Positions 41,140 to 48,352 of a DNA stretch of 64,000 nucleotides are shown piece after piece (the first letter of the stretch is position 1; every line of letters starts with the position of its first letter). The DNA comes from DAOMFB01 sp963721385. Lineage in GTDB: Bacteria > Acidobacteriota > Thermoanaerobaculia > UBA5066. The stretch is taken from the NCBI GenBank assembly GCA_963721385.1, contig CAVRJB010000005.1, positions 124,001 through 188,000 of the forward strand, read 5' to 3'. The notes beneath the pieces are model-generated. The model had not been told where the DNA came from. It made no database searches and was given only the letters and a program-made list of their open reading frames with translations. The position numbers and the translations under genes were made by a program.

Positions 41140-42054
41140 TCAGGTGACGGCACGCCGGGCGTGGTAGCTCGACCGGACCAGCGGACCCGATTCCACCCGC
41201 GCAAAGCCCATCGCCTCGCCTTCCCGTCCGATGTCGTCGAACTCCTCGGGGGAGTAGTACTTCTCGATCGGTAGCCGCCGCTCGTGCGGCTGCAGGTACT
41301 GGCCGATCGTGAGGACGTCGGTGCCGGCGCTTCGAAGATCGAACATCGTCCGCGAGATCTCATCTCTCGTCTCGCCCAGCCCGACCATCACGCCGCTCTT
41401 CACCTTCAGCGAGGGCGCCGTGTCGTCGCGGAAGCGGGCCGCCCGCGCGAGGAGCTCGAGAGAGCGCTCGTAGACGGCGTCGGGCCGGACGCGCCGGTAC
41501 AGGCGCTTCACCGTCTCGGTGTTGTGGTTCAGGACCTCCGGCCGCTCGTCGAGGACCGTCCGGAGAGCCGTCTCGCTCCCGAGGAAGTCCGGGATCAGCA
41601 CCTCGACGGTGGCGCCCGGGTTCAGGTGGCGGATCTCCCGGATCGTCGCGGCGAAGTGGGAGGCGCCGCCGTCGGAGAGTTCGTCGCGGTTCACGGATGT
41701 GACGACGGCGTGCCGGATGCCCATCGCGGCGACCGCCTCGGCCACGTGGCGCGGCTCCGCCGGGTCGAGCGGCCGCCCGATTCCCTGCGCCACGGCGCAG
41801 AAGCCGCAGTGCCGGGTGCAGACGTCGCCCATCAGCAGGAAGGTCGCCGTCCGCTCGCGGCCCCAGCATTCGAAGATATTCGGGCAGCGCGCCTCCTGGC
41901 AGACCGTGTTCAGGCTCTTTTGCTCGAGGAGGGCGAGGATCTCCCGGGCGTCGTCCGAGTCGGACACCCGCACCTTCAACCACGCCGGCCTCGGCGTGAC
42001 GCCGTAACGCGGACGGTCCGGAGTGGGGGAGAACGTGGGGAGATTCGCGCTCAC
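41140..42054 (-). CDS. lipA: Lipoyl synthase
   Basis: A radical-SAM enzyme of 304 residues that inserts two sulfurs into octanoyl groups on lipoyl domains. It has both required cluster sites: the auxiliary cluster in CQEARCPNIFEC (around residue 53) and the SAM cluster in CTRHCGFC (around 79). The C-terminal RSSY serine motif of the auxiliary cluster is also present (GPLVRSSYHARRAV). HNTETVKRLYRRVRP is the family's central block. GTG 42054 follows the HEAT gene by 9 bases. It is the last gene of the dehydrogenase-lipoylation operon and acts on the E2 encoded upstream. Confidence 0.96.
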   Translation of the reverse strand: MSANLPTFSPTPDRPRYGVTPRPAWLKVRVSDSDDAREILALLEQKSLNTVCQEARCPNIFECWGRERTATFLLMGDVCTRHCGFCAVAQGIGRPLDPAEPRHVAEAVAAMGIRHAVVTSVNRDELSDGGASHFAATIREIRHLNPGATVEVLIPDFLGSETALRTVLDERPEVLNHNTETVKRLYRRVRPDAVYERSLELLARAARFRDDTAPSLKVKSGVMVGLGETRDEISRTMFDLRSAGTDVLTIGQYLQPHERRLPIEKYYSPEEFDDIGREGEAMGFARVESGPLVRSSYHARRAVT

Positions 42055-42063
42055 GCGGCGAGT

Positions 42064-42744
42064 CTATCCGCGCCCGCGGACGCCCTGCCGCGCCGCCCAT
42101 TGCCAGACGGGGTCCCAGGCGTGGAAGACGCAGGCGACGCCCTCGATCTCCTCTTCGGCGAGGGGCGCTGGCAGGCGGACGCAGGCCGTGTGCTCGATGG
42201 CGTCGCGAGCGGCCTCGCGGACGACGAGCCACTCGCGGGCGTCCTCGGGGCTCTCTTCGTGGTACGGGTCGACGCCGAGTGTCAGGAGGGTCGGGAGGTT
42301 CCCGGGGTTCGCCTCGACGTCCAGAATCCGGACCGCCTGGAGGCGGTTTCGGCCGTGCGGGTCGGTCAGGAACTCCCGGAGGACGGTGTGGAGGTCGCCG
42401 GGATCGAAGTAAGCGAACGCCATCAGGGCGTCGCAGCGGACGGAACCGTCGAGGTCGAGGAGGAGCTCGCGGACCTTCGTCTCGAGCGGCCGAAACGGGC
42501 CGAGGCGCTCCGCGGTCTCGTCCTGGAGCCCGGCGAAGACGAAGAGGCCGGCTCGGCGCGTCGCGGGATCCTCGTCGACGAGGCACTGGGCGACGAGACC
42601 GACCGTCTCGTCGTCCACAGGGGCGCGGACGATCCGGTCGAAGTGGAGCGACTCGCCGTCGCCCGCGAACGGCGCGATCTTCTCGGTCAGAAGCTCGTAG
42701 GCGTCGCGGGATCCCTTCCTTCCGGGCCTGACGTTTTCCGTCAT
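42064..42744 (-). CDS. HEAT-repeat-like protein of unknown function between lipB and lipA
   Basis: A 226-residue helical protein. Repeats read AQCLVDEDPATRRAGLFVFAG, LLLDLDGSVRCDALMAFAYF and FLTDPHGRNRLQAVRILD, the paired-helix pattern of HEAT/PBS-lyase repeats. The C-terminal 50 residues are acidic with a Trp-rich end (FHAWDPVWQW). There is no signal peptide and no catalytic motif. ATG 42744 overlaps the lipB stop (ATGA) and has GGAGGAG 6 bases upstream. The position inside a lipoylation operon suggests a scaffold for E2 or for LipA/LipB, which is inference only. Confidence 0.65.
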   Translation of the reverse strand: MTENVRPGRKGSRDAYELLTEKIAPFAGDGESLHFDRIVRAPVDDETVGLVAQCLVDEDPATRRAGLFVFAGLQDETAERLGPFRPLETKVRELLLDLDGSVRCDALMAFAYFDPGDLHTVLREFLTDPHGRNRLQAVRILDVEANPGNLPTLLTLGVDPYHEESPEDAREWLVVREAARDAIEHTACVRLPAPLAEEEIEGVACVFHAWDPVWQWAARQGVRGRG

Positions 42745-43502
42745 CGTTCTCCTCCCGTGGCGACGATTGTCGCCTCCTCCACGGATGTGAGCCTCCGGAG
42801 CCCTTCGGGCCTCTCCTCCGGGGTCCGGCCGAAAACCTCTGCAAAACGTGCGACGAAACGCCGGGCGACCTCCGGGACCGGCGGCGTCTTCTCCTTTCCG
42901 AGGAGACGTTCGAGGGACGTCACCCCGCCGTCGGCGATCCCGCACGGGAGGAAGAGCGAAAACCGCGCCAGGTCGGGCGCGACGTTCAGCGCGACGCCGT
43001 GGCTCGTGATCCAGCGGGACAAGTGAACACCGATGGCGGCGAGCTTGTCGTTGCCGGCCCAGACCGACGACCAGCGCTTCGGAAGGCCGCTCCGCTCCGC
43101 CGTCACGCCGAAGTCGCCGACGGTCCGGATCAAGACCTCCTCGAGATCGTGGACGAAGCGCCGGACGTCGCGGCGGTCGGGGGAGAGGTCGAGAACGGGG
43201 TAGACGACGAGCTGGCCCGGGCCGTGCCACGTCAGCTTTCCGCCGCGGTCGGTGCTCCGGAGGGCGATCCCCCGGGACGCGAGGAACGCTTCGGTGACGA
43301 AGAGGTCGCTTCGGGACGCGTTTCGTCCGATCGTGATGACGTCCTCGTGCTCGAGGAGAAACAGCGCCTCGCGGCCGCCCGCCTTGACGCGCGCTTCCGC
43401 GGCGCGCTGGAGGGCGAGGGCCTCGTCGTACGGGACGGGGCCCCGGCCCAGGAGATCGAGGACGTCGAGCGTCCGGCTCAGAGCGACTCCAGCTCGCTCC
43501 AC
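42741..43502 (-). CDS. lipB: Octanoyl-[acyl-carrier-protein]-protein N-octanoyltransferase
   Basis: It transfers octanoate from acyl-carrier protein to lipoyl domains, supplying LipA. The 253-residue protein has RGGKLTWHGPGQLVVYPVLD, the active-site lysine region KLAAIGVHLSRWITSHGVAL and the acyl-thioester cysteine in PCGIADGGVTSL. All belong to the LipB signature. GTG 43502 overlaps the E2 gene by 25 bases; no ATG alternative exists nearby. The last 15 residues are extra to the family core. Next gene couples as ATGA. Confidence 0.94.
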   Translation of the reverse strand: MERAGVALSRTLDVLDLLGRGPVPYDEALALQRAAEARVKAGGREALFLLEHEDVITIGRNASRSDLFVTEAFLASRGIALRSTDRGGKLTWHGPGQLVVYPVLDLSPDRRDVRRFVHDLEEVLIRTVGDFGVTAERSGLPKRWSSVWAGNDKLAAIGVHLSRWITSHGVALNVAPDLARFSLFLPCGIADGGVTSLERLLGKEKTPPVPEVARRFVARFAEVFGRTPEERPEGLRRLTSVEEATIVATGGER

Positions 43503-44893
43503 TTCTCGGTCTCGATCGTCTGTTTCACGAGGCCCAGGAAGGTGTCGCCCTCGGCGCCGTCGATGAGGCGGTGGTCGAAAGTGACGCTCATGAAGGCCAT
43601 GGTCCGGACGGCGATCGTGTCCGACCCGTCGGGCATCGTCACGACCCTCGGCCTCTTTTCGATGGCACCGACGCCGAGGATCGCGACCTGCGGCTGGCTG
43701 ATGACCGGCGTCGCGAAGAGCGAGCCGAACCCCCCGTGGTTCGTGATCGTGAACGTGCCGCCGGCCACCTCGTCGGGGCTCAGCTTCTTCGTCCGCGCCC
43801 GGCCGGCGAGGTCGTTCGCGGCGCGGGCGAGGCCGACGAGCGAGAGGTCGTCGGCGCGGCGGATGACCGGGACGATGAGGCCCCAGTCGAGGGCGACCGC
43901 CATGCCGAGGTTGACCTCCTTGTGGTAGACGATCTCGTCGCCGGAGATCGAGGCGTTCAGAAGCGGCCGCGCCTTGAGGGCGGCGATCACGGCCCGGAAA
44001 ACGAACGGCATGTACGTCAGCTTCGTGCCGTACTGCTGGGCGAAGCGGTCCTTCACGCGGTCGCGGAGGCGGGCGACGTTCGTGAAGTCGACCTCGAAGA
44101 CCGACGTGACGTGCGCGGAGGTCCGCTTCGAGTCGACCATCCGCTCGGCGATCTTCTTCCGCATCGAGGACATCGGCTCGACCACGACGGCCGAGCCCGG
44201 GGAGTACGGCGCGATCGGGGCCGGCGCGGTGGCGTAGGCCCTCGCGTCGACCTGCTGCGGCTCGGCGACCGTCATGGCCGCAGCGGGGGGTACGGGGGCC
44301 GCCGAAGCCGGCCCCCGATCCGTCGCCACGGGGGCCGCCGAAGCCGGCCCCCGATCCATGGCCGGAGCCGGTTTCCTTTCCACGACTTCGAGGATGTCCG
44401 CCTTCGTCACGCGTCCCGAGATCCCGGTCCCCTTCAGGCCGGCGATGTCGATGCCGTGCTCCTCGGCGATGTTCCGGACGACCGGCGTCGAGCGGCGCCG
44501 GAGCAGCTCTTCCTTCGACTCGCCGGGCTGCGGCCGAACGCTCGCCGGGATCGGCGCAGGCGGCGGAGCCGGAGCGGGGGGCGGGGGGGCCGCCGCTTCC
44601 GTCACCTTCGGCGAATCGGCCGCCGGAGGCGGCATTCCGACTGCGGCGGATTCACCCGCCTCGCCGAGGATCGCAACGACGGTGTTGATCGGGACGGTCT
44701 TCCCCTCCTCGACCACGATCGACAGGAGGACTCCGCTCGCGGGAGCGGGGATCTCGGCGTCCACCTTGTCGGTGGAGATCTCGAAGAGGGGCTCGTCGCG
44801 CTTGACCGCGTCCCCCGGCTTCTTGAGCCACTTCGTCAGGGTGCCTTCGGCGATCGACTCGCCCATCTGCGGCATGATCACGTTCGTCGGCAT
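43478..44893 (-). CDS. 2-oxoacid dehydrogenase E2 (dihydrolipoamide acyltransferase)
   Basis: A 471-residue E2. The single lipoyl domain (1-80) carries the lipoyl-lysine in ISTDKVDAE (around residue 43). An Ala/Pro linker and a peripheral-subunit-binding domain follow (STPVVRNIAEEHGIDIAGLKG, around 135-165). Then comes a second linker holding a 12-residue tandem repeat (DRGPASAAPV twice). The catalytic domain has the FDHRLIDGAEGD active-site motif. It could belong to a branched-chain, pyruvate or acetoin-type complex; sequence does not decide. It starts 12 bases after E1beta ends. The lipoylation genes lie immediately downstream, while E3 is not in the window. Confidence 0.9.
   Translation of the reverse strand: MPTNVIMPQMGESIAEGTLTKWLKKPGDAVKRDEPLFEISTDKVDAEIPAPASGVLLSIVVEEGKTVPINTVVAILGEAGESAAVGMPPPAADSPKVTEAAAPPPPAPAPPPAPIPASVRPQPGESKEELLRRRSTPVVRNIAEEHGIDIAGLKGTGISGRVTKADILEVVERKPAPAMDRGPASAAPVATDRGPASAAPVPPAAAMTVAEPQQVDARAYATAPAPIAPYSPGSAVVVEPMSSMRKKIAERMVDSKRTSAHVTSVFEVDFTNVARLRDRVKDRFAQQYGTKLTYMPFVFRAVIAALKARPLLNASISGDEIVYHKEVNLGMAVALDWGLIVPVIRRADDLSLVGLARAANDLAGRARTKKLSPDEVAGGTFTITNHGGFGSLFATPVISQPQVAILGVGAIEKRPRVVTMPDGSDTIAVRTMAFMSVTFDHRLIDGAEGDTFLGLVKQTIETEKWSELESL
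44292..44357. repeat. Tandem 36-bp repeat in E2 linker
   Basis: A 30-base block is repeated perfectly at 44292-44321 and 44328-44357, a period of 36 bases (12 codons). It encodes the duplicated DRGPASAAPV in the flexible linker between the subunit-binding and catalytic domains. The identical nucleotides point to a recent slippage duplication. Confidence 0.85.
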
Positions 44894-44905
44894 CGAATCG
44901 TCTCC

Positions 44906-45949
44906 TCAGTATTCGGCGAGCCTTCTCGCCGCCGCGAGAAGTGTACGGGTATTCGGCAGGAAGGCCTCTTCCAACTCCGGGGCGTACGGGACCGGTGTGT
45001 CCGGGGCGGTGACCCGGACGACCGGGGCGTCGAGAACCTCGAACGCCTTCTCGGCAATCGTCGCGGCGATCTCGGCACCGACGCCTCCCGTTCGCGTGTC
45101 CTCGTGGAGGATCAGGCACCTCGAGGTGCGCGCGACGGACTCGAGGATCGACTTCTCGTCGAGCGGCAGGAGCGTCCGCACGTCGACGACCTCGACCTCG
45201 ATCCCGTCCTTCGCGAGCTCTTCTGCCGCCTCCAGCGCCGTCCAGAGCATCGCACTCCAGGTCAGGATCGTCAGGTCCCGGCCGGGCCGGCGGACGGCCG
45301 CCTTCCCGATGGGGACGACGTAGTCCTCCCGCGGGATCCGGTCGCGGACCCTTCGGTAGAGGAACTTGTGCTCGAGGAAGACGACGGGGTCCTCGTCGCG
45401 GATCGCGGCTTTCAGCAGTCCCTTCGCGTCGTACGCCGTCGCCGGGGCGACGACCTTGAGGCCGGGCGTGTGGGCGAAGGCGGCCTCGGGGCTCTGCGAA
45501 TGGAAGGGTCCGCCGTGGACTCCAGCGCCCGACGGCCCGCGGACGACGAGCGGCACGCCGACGCCGGTCCGGTAGCGGCTCTTCGCCGCGTAGTTCGTCA
45601 GGAGGTCGAACGCGCGCGAGATGAAGTCCATGAACTGCATCTCGGCGACGGGCCGGAGGCCGCGCATCGCCGCGCCGATGGCGCCGCCGACGATCGCCTC
45701 CTCCGAGACCGGCGTGTCGATGACGCGCCCGGCGCCGAAGCGGGCGAAGAGCCCCTCGGTGGCCTTGAATGCGCCGCCGAACGCGCCGACGTCCTCGCCG
45801 ATGACGAAGACGCGGCCGTCGCGCTCCATTTCCTCCCGGAGCGCCTGCCGGATCGCGTCGACGTAGAGCGTCCCGGGCCCCGCCGCCCCGCCGGCCTCCG
45901 GAACGTCGAGCGTCAGCGTGACCCCCTCCTTCGCACGCGGGTCGGCCAT
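44906..45949 (-). CDS. 2-oxoacid dehydrogenase E1 beta subunit
   Basis: The 347-residue subunit completes the thiamine-diphosphate site with E1alpha. It shows ALREEMERDGRVFVIGEDVG, FARFGAGRVIDTPVSEEAIV, GGPFHSQSPEAAFAHTPGLK and the C-terminal transketolase fold (EVVDVRTLLPLDEKSILESV). About 25 extra N-terminal residues precede the core. ATG 45949 overlaps the E1alpha stop by 1 base (TGATG) behind GAGGAGG. Substrate class (pyruvate or branched-chain 2-oxoacid) remains open. Confidence 0.92.
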   Translation of the reverse strand: MADPRAKEGVTLTLDVPEAGGAAGPGTLYVDAIRQALREEMERDGRVFVIGEDVGAFGGAFKATEGLFARFGAGRVIDTPVSEEAIVGGAIGAAMRGLRPVAEMQFMDFISRAFDLLTNYAAKSRYRTGVGVPLVVRGPSGAGVHGGPFHSQSPEAAFAHTPGLKVVAPATAYDAKGLLKAAIRDEDPVVFLEHKFLYRRVRDRIPREDYVVPIGKAAVRRPGRDLTILTWSAMLWTALEAAEELAKDGIEVEVVDVRTLLPLDEKSILESVARTSRCLILHEDTRTGGVGAEIAATIAEKAFEVLDAPVVRVTAPDTPVPYAPELEEAFLPNTRTLLAAARRLAEY

Positions 45950-46929
45950 CAGACCTCCTCCGCGGCGGGGGCATAGACCCCTTCGAGCGCCGTCCCGGGC
46001 TCCGGGGGAGGCGAGGTCTCGGCCGCCGCGAGATCCGCGTCGAGCTGCAGCCCGATCGCCTCGCGCATCGCGCCGCGGGCCGCAGGTGGGAGGATCCGCC
46101 GTTCGTCGAGGACGCGCTCGAAGCGGGCCAGCGGGTCCCGCGCCTTCCACTCCGAGAGCTCCTCCGGAAGGACGTAGCTCTGCGCGTCATGCTCCGCGTG
46201 GCCCTTCAGCCGGTAGGTCTTGCACTCGAGTAGCGTCGGCCCGTCCCCCTGGCGAGCCCGGTCGACGGCGCGGCGGGCGGCGTCGAAGACGGCGAGGACG
46301 TCGTTCCCGTCGACGACCTCTCCGGCGATCCCGTAGCCAGGCGCCTTGTCGGCCAGCGTCCTCGCGGCGCACTGCTTCTCCGACGGCGTCGAGTAGGCCC
46401 AGGCGTTGTGCTCGACGACGAGGACGAGCGGCAGCTTCTGGACCGCGGCGAAGTTGAGTCCTTCGTGGAAGGCGCCGACCGAGGTGCCTCCGTCGCCGAT
46501 GTAGGTCATCCCGACGGTCCGCTTGCCGCGGATCCGCTCGGCGAGGAGCATGCCGGCCATGACCGGTATGGCCGTGCCGAGCATCGCGATCGGGGCGTAG
46601 ACGCCGCGCGCGACGTCGGTCACGTTGTGGTGCGCCTCCTTTCCCTTCGTGGGGGACGCTGCCCGCGCCATGTACTGGGCGAAGAGGTCGAACGGCGGAA
46701 TCCCGCGCGTCAGGAGGGAGCCGAGGTTCCGGATCAGGGGCGTCAGAAGGTCGCCTTCCTCGAGCGCAAAGGCCGTCCCGACCGACGTCCCTTCCTGTCC
46801 GAGCGAGCGGAAGAGGCCGCCGACGATCTTGCCCTGCCGGTAGAGGTGGACGAGGCGCTCCTCGAGCAGCCGGTTGAGGAGCATCAGCCGGTAGAGCTCG
46901 GAAAGCCGCTCGGGGGAGAGATCCGTCAT
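45949..46929 (-). CDS. 2-oxoacid dehydrogenase E1 alpha subunit
   Basis: The 326-residue subunit decarboxylates the 2-oxoacid with thiamine diphosphate. The cofactor motif is GDGGTSVGAFHEGLNFAAVQ with the metal-ligand Asn in EHNAWAY. The phosphorylation-loop equivalent (YRLKGHAEHDAQSYV) and the FRSLGQEGTSVGTAFAL block are conserved. Length is typical of heterotetrameric E1. It is the first gene of a six-gene minus-strand operon. GATAAT on the minus strand (46967-46962) about 33 bases upstream is a possible -10, inside a CCGATTATCGG palindrome. Confidence 0.92.
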   Translation of the reverse strand: MTDLSPERLSELYRLMLLNRLLEERLVHLYRQGKIVGGLFRSLGQEGTSVGTAFALEEGDLLTPLIRNLGSLLTRGIPPFDLFAQYMARAASPTKGKEAHHNVTDVARGVYAPIAMLGTAIPVMAGMLLAERIRGKRTVGMTYIGDGGTSVGAFHEGLNFAAVQKLPLVLVVEHNAWAYSTPSEKQCAARTLADKAPGYGIAGEVVDGNDVLAVFDAARRAVDRARQGDGPTLLECKTYRLKGHAEHDAQSYVLPEELSEWKARDPLARFERVLDERRILPPAARGAMREAIGLQLDADLAAAETSPPPEPGTALEGVYAPAAEEV

Positions 46930-46961
46930 GTCGGCGTGGTCCGCCGGAAGGGCGGGAGCCG

Positions 46962-46967
46962 ATTATC
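46962..46967 (-). promoter_or_regulatory. Possible -10 of the E1alpha operon
   Basis: The minus strand reads GATAAT within the near-palindrome CCGATTATCGG (46960-46970), about 33 bases before ATG 46929. No -35 is clear. Confidence 0.3.
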
Positions 46968-47168
46968 GGAGCGGCCTCGTCGAGGGGTCAAACGGGGGGC
47001 TCGGCCGCACGTGGTGACTTTACTCACCCCGCGGCCTGCCTCTCCGCCGATTTGTCGCGCGCGAGCCCCACTTCGTCGCCCAGCGGCCAGATCGCGCTCT
47101 GGCGGATCGACGCATCGGCGCCTAGATTGAATTTCATCCGGGGCGAGCCGCTCCGGGGGAGGCGTGCG

Positions 47169-48117
47169 ATGACGAAGATAGGGAACTGGCTGGCGATCGG
47201 GCTGGCTCTGCTGGCGGGTGCGGGATTCCGGGACGCGGAAGCCGCCAGCAACTACTACCTCAGGCTGGATGGAGTGCCGGGAGTCATCGAGATCTCCAGC
47301 TTCAGCGTCGGCGCCGGCGTGCCGGCTCATACGGACGTAGGCGCGGGCGGTGCGGCGACGAGGTCGCATGGCCCCTCGTCGATCCACTTCGCGGCCCGGA
47401 CGAGCCCGGCGATCGTCAGGCTGGCCGAGGCGAACGCCCGCGGAACCCACTTCCCGACGGCGACGCTGGAGGCCTTCAAGGGCGGCGGCGCATCGCCCTA
47501 TCTCCGCTACAAGATGACGGACGTCATGGTGTCGTCCTTCCAGACGGGCGGTAGCGGGGGTGGGGGAGGAGAGACGTTCGATCAATTCGTCCTCAACTTC
47601 TCGAAAGTCGACCTCGAGTACCTCCAGCCGTCGCCGCCCGCCGGACCTAAGGACCCTTCAAGCAAGTGGTCGAAGAAGGCGGGAGAGGCACCGCTTGCGG
47701 CACCTCCGCCGTCTCCTCCTCCCGCCGGCTCCGGCGTCGCCTCGGCGGCTTCCCTGAAGGCCGGAGGTGTCGTGGCGGCGCCGCCCGGAACGATTACAGG
47801 AGTGAAGGTCCAGCCCGCAATCGGCCAATCCGGGCGGTTCGGTGACGATCACGGTGGAAGGGACGGGGGAATGCAAATTCGCCTGGCTCGACTTCGGAGA
47901 CAAGTCCCAGGCCGAAGCGCAGCTCTTCGGGAGCCCATTCCCGAAGACGTTCTCCCACGCCTTCGCCTCGCCCGGGACCTTCACCGTCGTCGCCTGGGGG
48001 TACGACCCCGACTCGCCGCAGAAAGCGGCGGCGAAGCCCGGGACGTGCATCGGGAAGAAGACGGCGACAGTCCAGGTGCGGTCGCTGATGCTGGTGGCGC
48101 CCGCGATCAAGAAGTGA
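47169..48117 (+). pseudogene. Secreted Hcp-like protein with C-terminal PKD/Ig-like domain, split by a +1 frameshift
   Basis: ATG 47169 (GGGGGAGG upstream) opens a Sec signal (WLAIGLALLAGAGFRDAEA). An Hcp-type domain follows: NYYLRLDGVPGVIEISSFSV, LAEANARGTHFPTATLEAFK, YKMTDVMVSSFQTGGSG, then NFSKVDLEYL. A Pro/Ala linker leads to about residue 218. Beyond 47825 the frame degenerates to Arg-rich sequence, while the +1 frame continues sensibly: NPGGSVTITVEGTGECKFAW, SPGTFTVVAWGYDPDS, to the stop at 48115-48117. Removing one C at 47825-47826 would join the two into a 315-residue protein. Either the gene is broken, it uses frameshifting, or the base is a sequencing error. No other type VI secretion gene is present. 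Confidence 0.75.
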
Positions 48118-48152
48118 GGCCCGTCGCCTCGAGCCACCGTCGAGAGGACTCC

Positions 48153-48181
48153 TTGACACGCCTGCCCGGCGCGCCTACCCT
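48153..48181 (+). promoter_or_regulatory. Promoter of the aspartate-family operon leader
   Basis: A perfect -35 TTGACA (48153-48158), exactly 17 bases, then TACCCT (48176-48181). This is the strongest two-element promoter in the window. Transcription should begin near 48187-48189, directly in front of the leader-peptide ATG at 48191. Confidence 0.7.
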
Positions 48182-48190
48182 TTCGCGCCA

Positions 48191-48271
48191 ATGAACGCCG
48201 TCACTTCCCGAAAGCGGATGACCTCGATCAAGACGACGCCGCGACGCGGCGGGCAAGGGAGCGTTCTGTAG
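48191..48271 (+). CDS. Leader peptide of the asd-lysC-dap operon (putative)
   Basis: A 26-codon reading frame beginning at, or within about 4 bases of, the predicted transcript start and ending TAG 48269-48271. Codons 8-16 encode KRMTSIKTT: seven of nine are Lys, Met, Thr or Ile, all end products of the aspartate pathway whose genes follow. Overall there are four Thr, two Lys, one internal Met, one Ile and one Asn. In thrL and ilvL of E. coli, runs of regulatory codons make the ribosome stall when the charged tRNA is scarce. The same reading is proposed here; the peptide itself would have no function. Confidence 0.55.
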   Translation: MNAVTSRKRMTSIKTTPRRGGQGSVL

Positions 48272-48339
48272 ATCGCGGACAACCGAGGCGATCACCAGAA
48301 GACACCAGGGCCCGCCGGAAACGGCGGGCTTTCTGTTTT
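48238..48339 (+). promoter_or_regulatory. Putative transcription attenuator (antiterminator and terminator helices)
   Basis: Four segments can pair in a mutually exclusive way. Segment 1 GCCGC (48238-48242) pairs with GCGGC (48246-48250). Segment 2 CGGCGGGC (48247-48254) pairs perfectly, 8 bp, with segment 3 GCCCGCCG (48310-48317). Segment 3 also pairs perfectly with segment 4 CGGCGGGC (48322-48329). The 3:4 hairpin is the terminator; 2:3 would block it. A ribosome stalled on codons 13-16 of the leader peptide covers segment 1 and leaves segment 2 free, favouring readthrough into asd. A ribosome moving on covers segment 2 and allows termination. Confidence 0.55.
48310..48339 (+). terminator. 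Rho-independent terminator just upstream of asd
   Basis: An 8-bp all-GC stem GCCCGCCG/CGGCGGGC with a GAAA tetraloop, followed by TTTCTGTTTT. It ends one base before the asd Shine-Dalgarno (AAGGAG, 48341-48346), so it lies inside the operon leader and not after a gene. That placement is expected for an attenuator. Confidence 0.85.
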
Positions 48340-48352
48340 GAAGGAGCCCGAA

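Noticed and set aside
44292..44357. 30-base direct repeats considered as CRISPR
   Set aside because: Only two copies with a 6-base gap, in frame within E2; no cas genes.
47052..48194. Single 380-residue protein through the Hcp-like gene
   Set aside because: The part after 47825 is Arg-rich shadow sequence; the real continuation is in the +1 frame to 48117.
48118..48352. Lysine riboswitch upstream of asd
   Set aside because: I cannot fit the five-helix L-box architecture; a translated leader with a terminator explains the region better.
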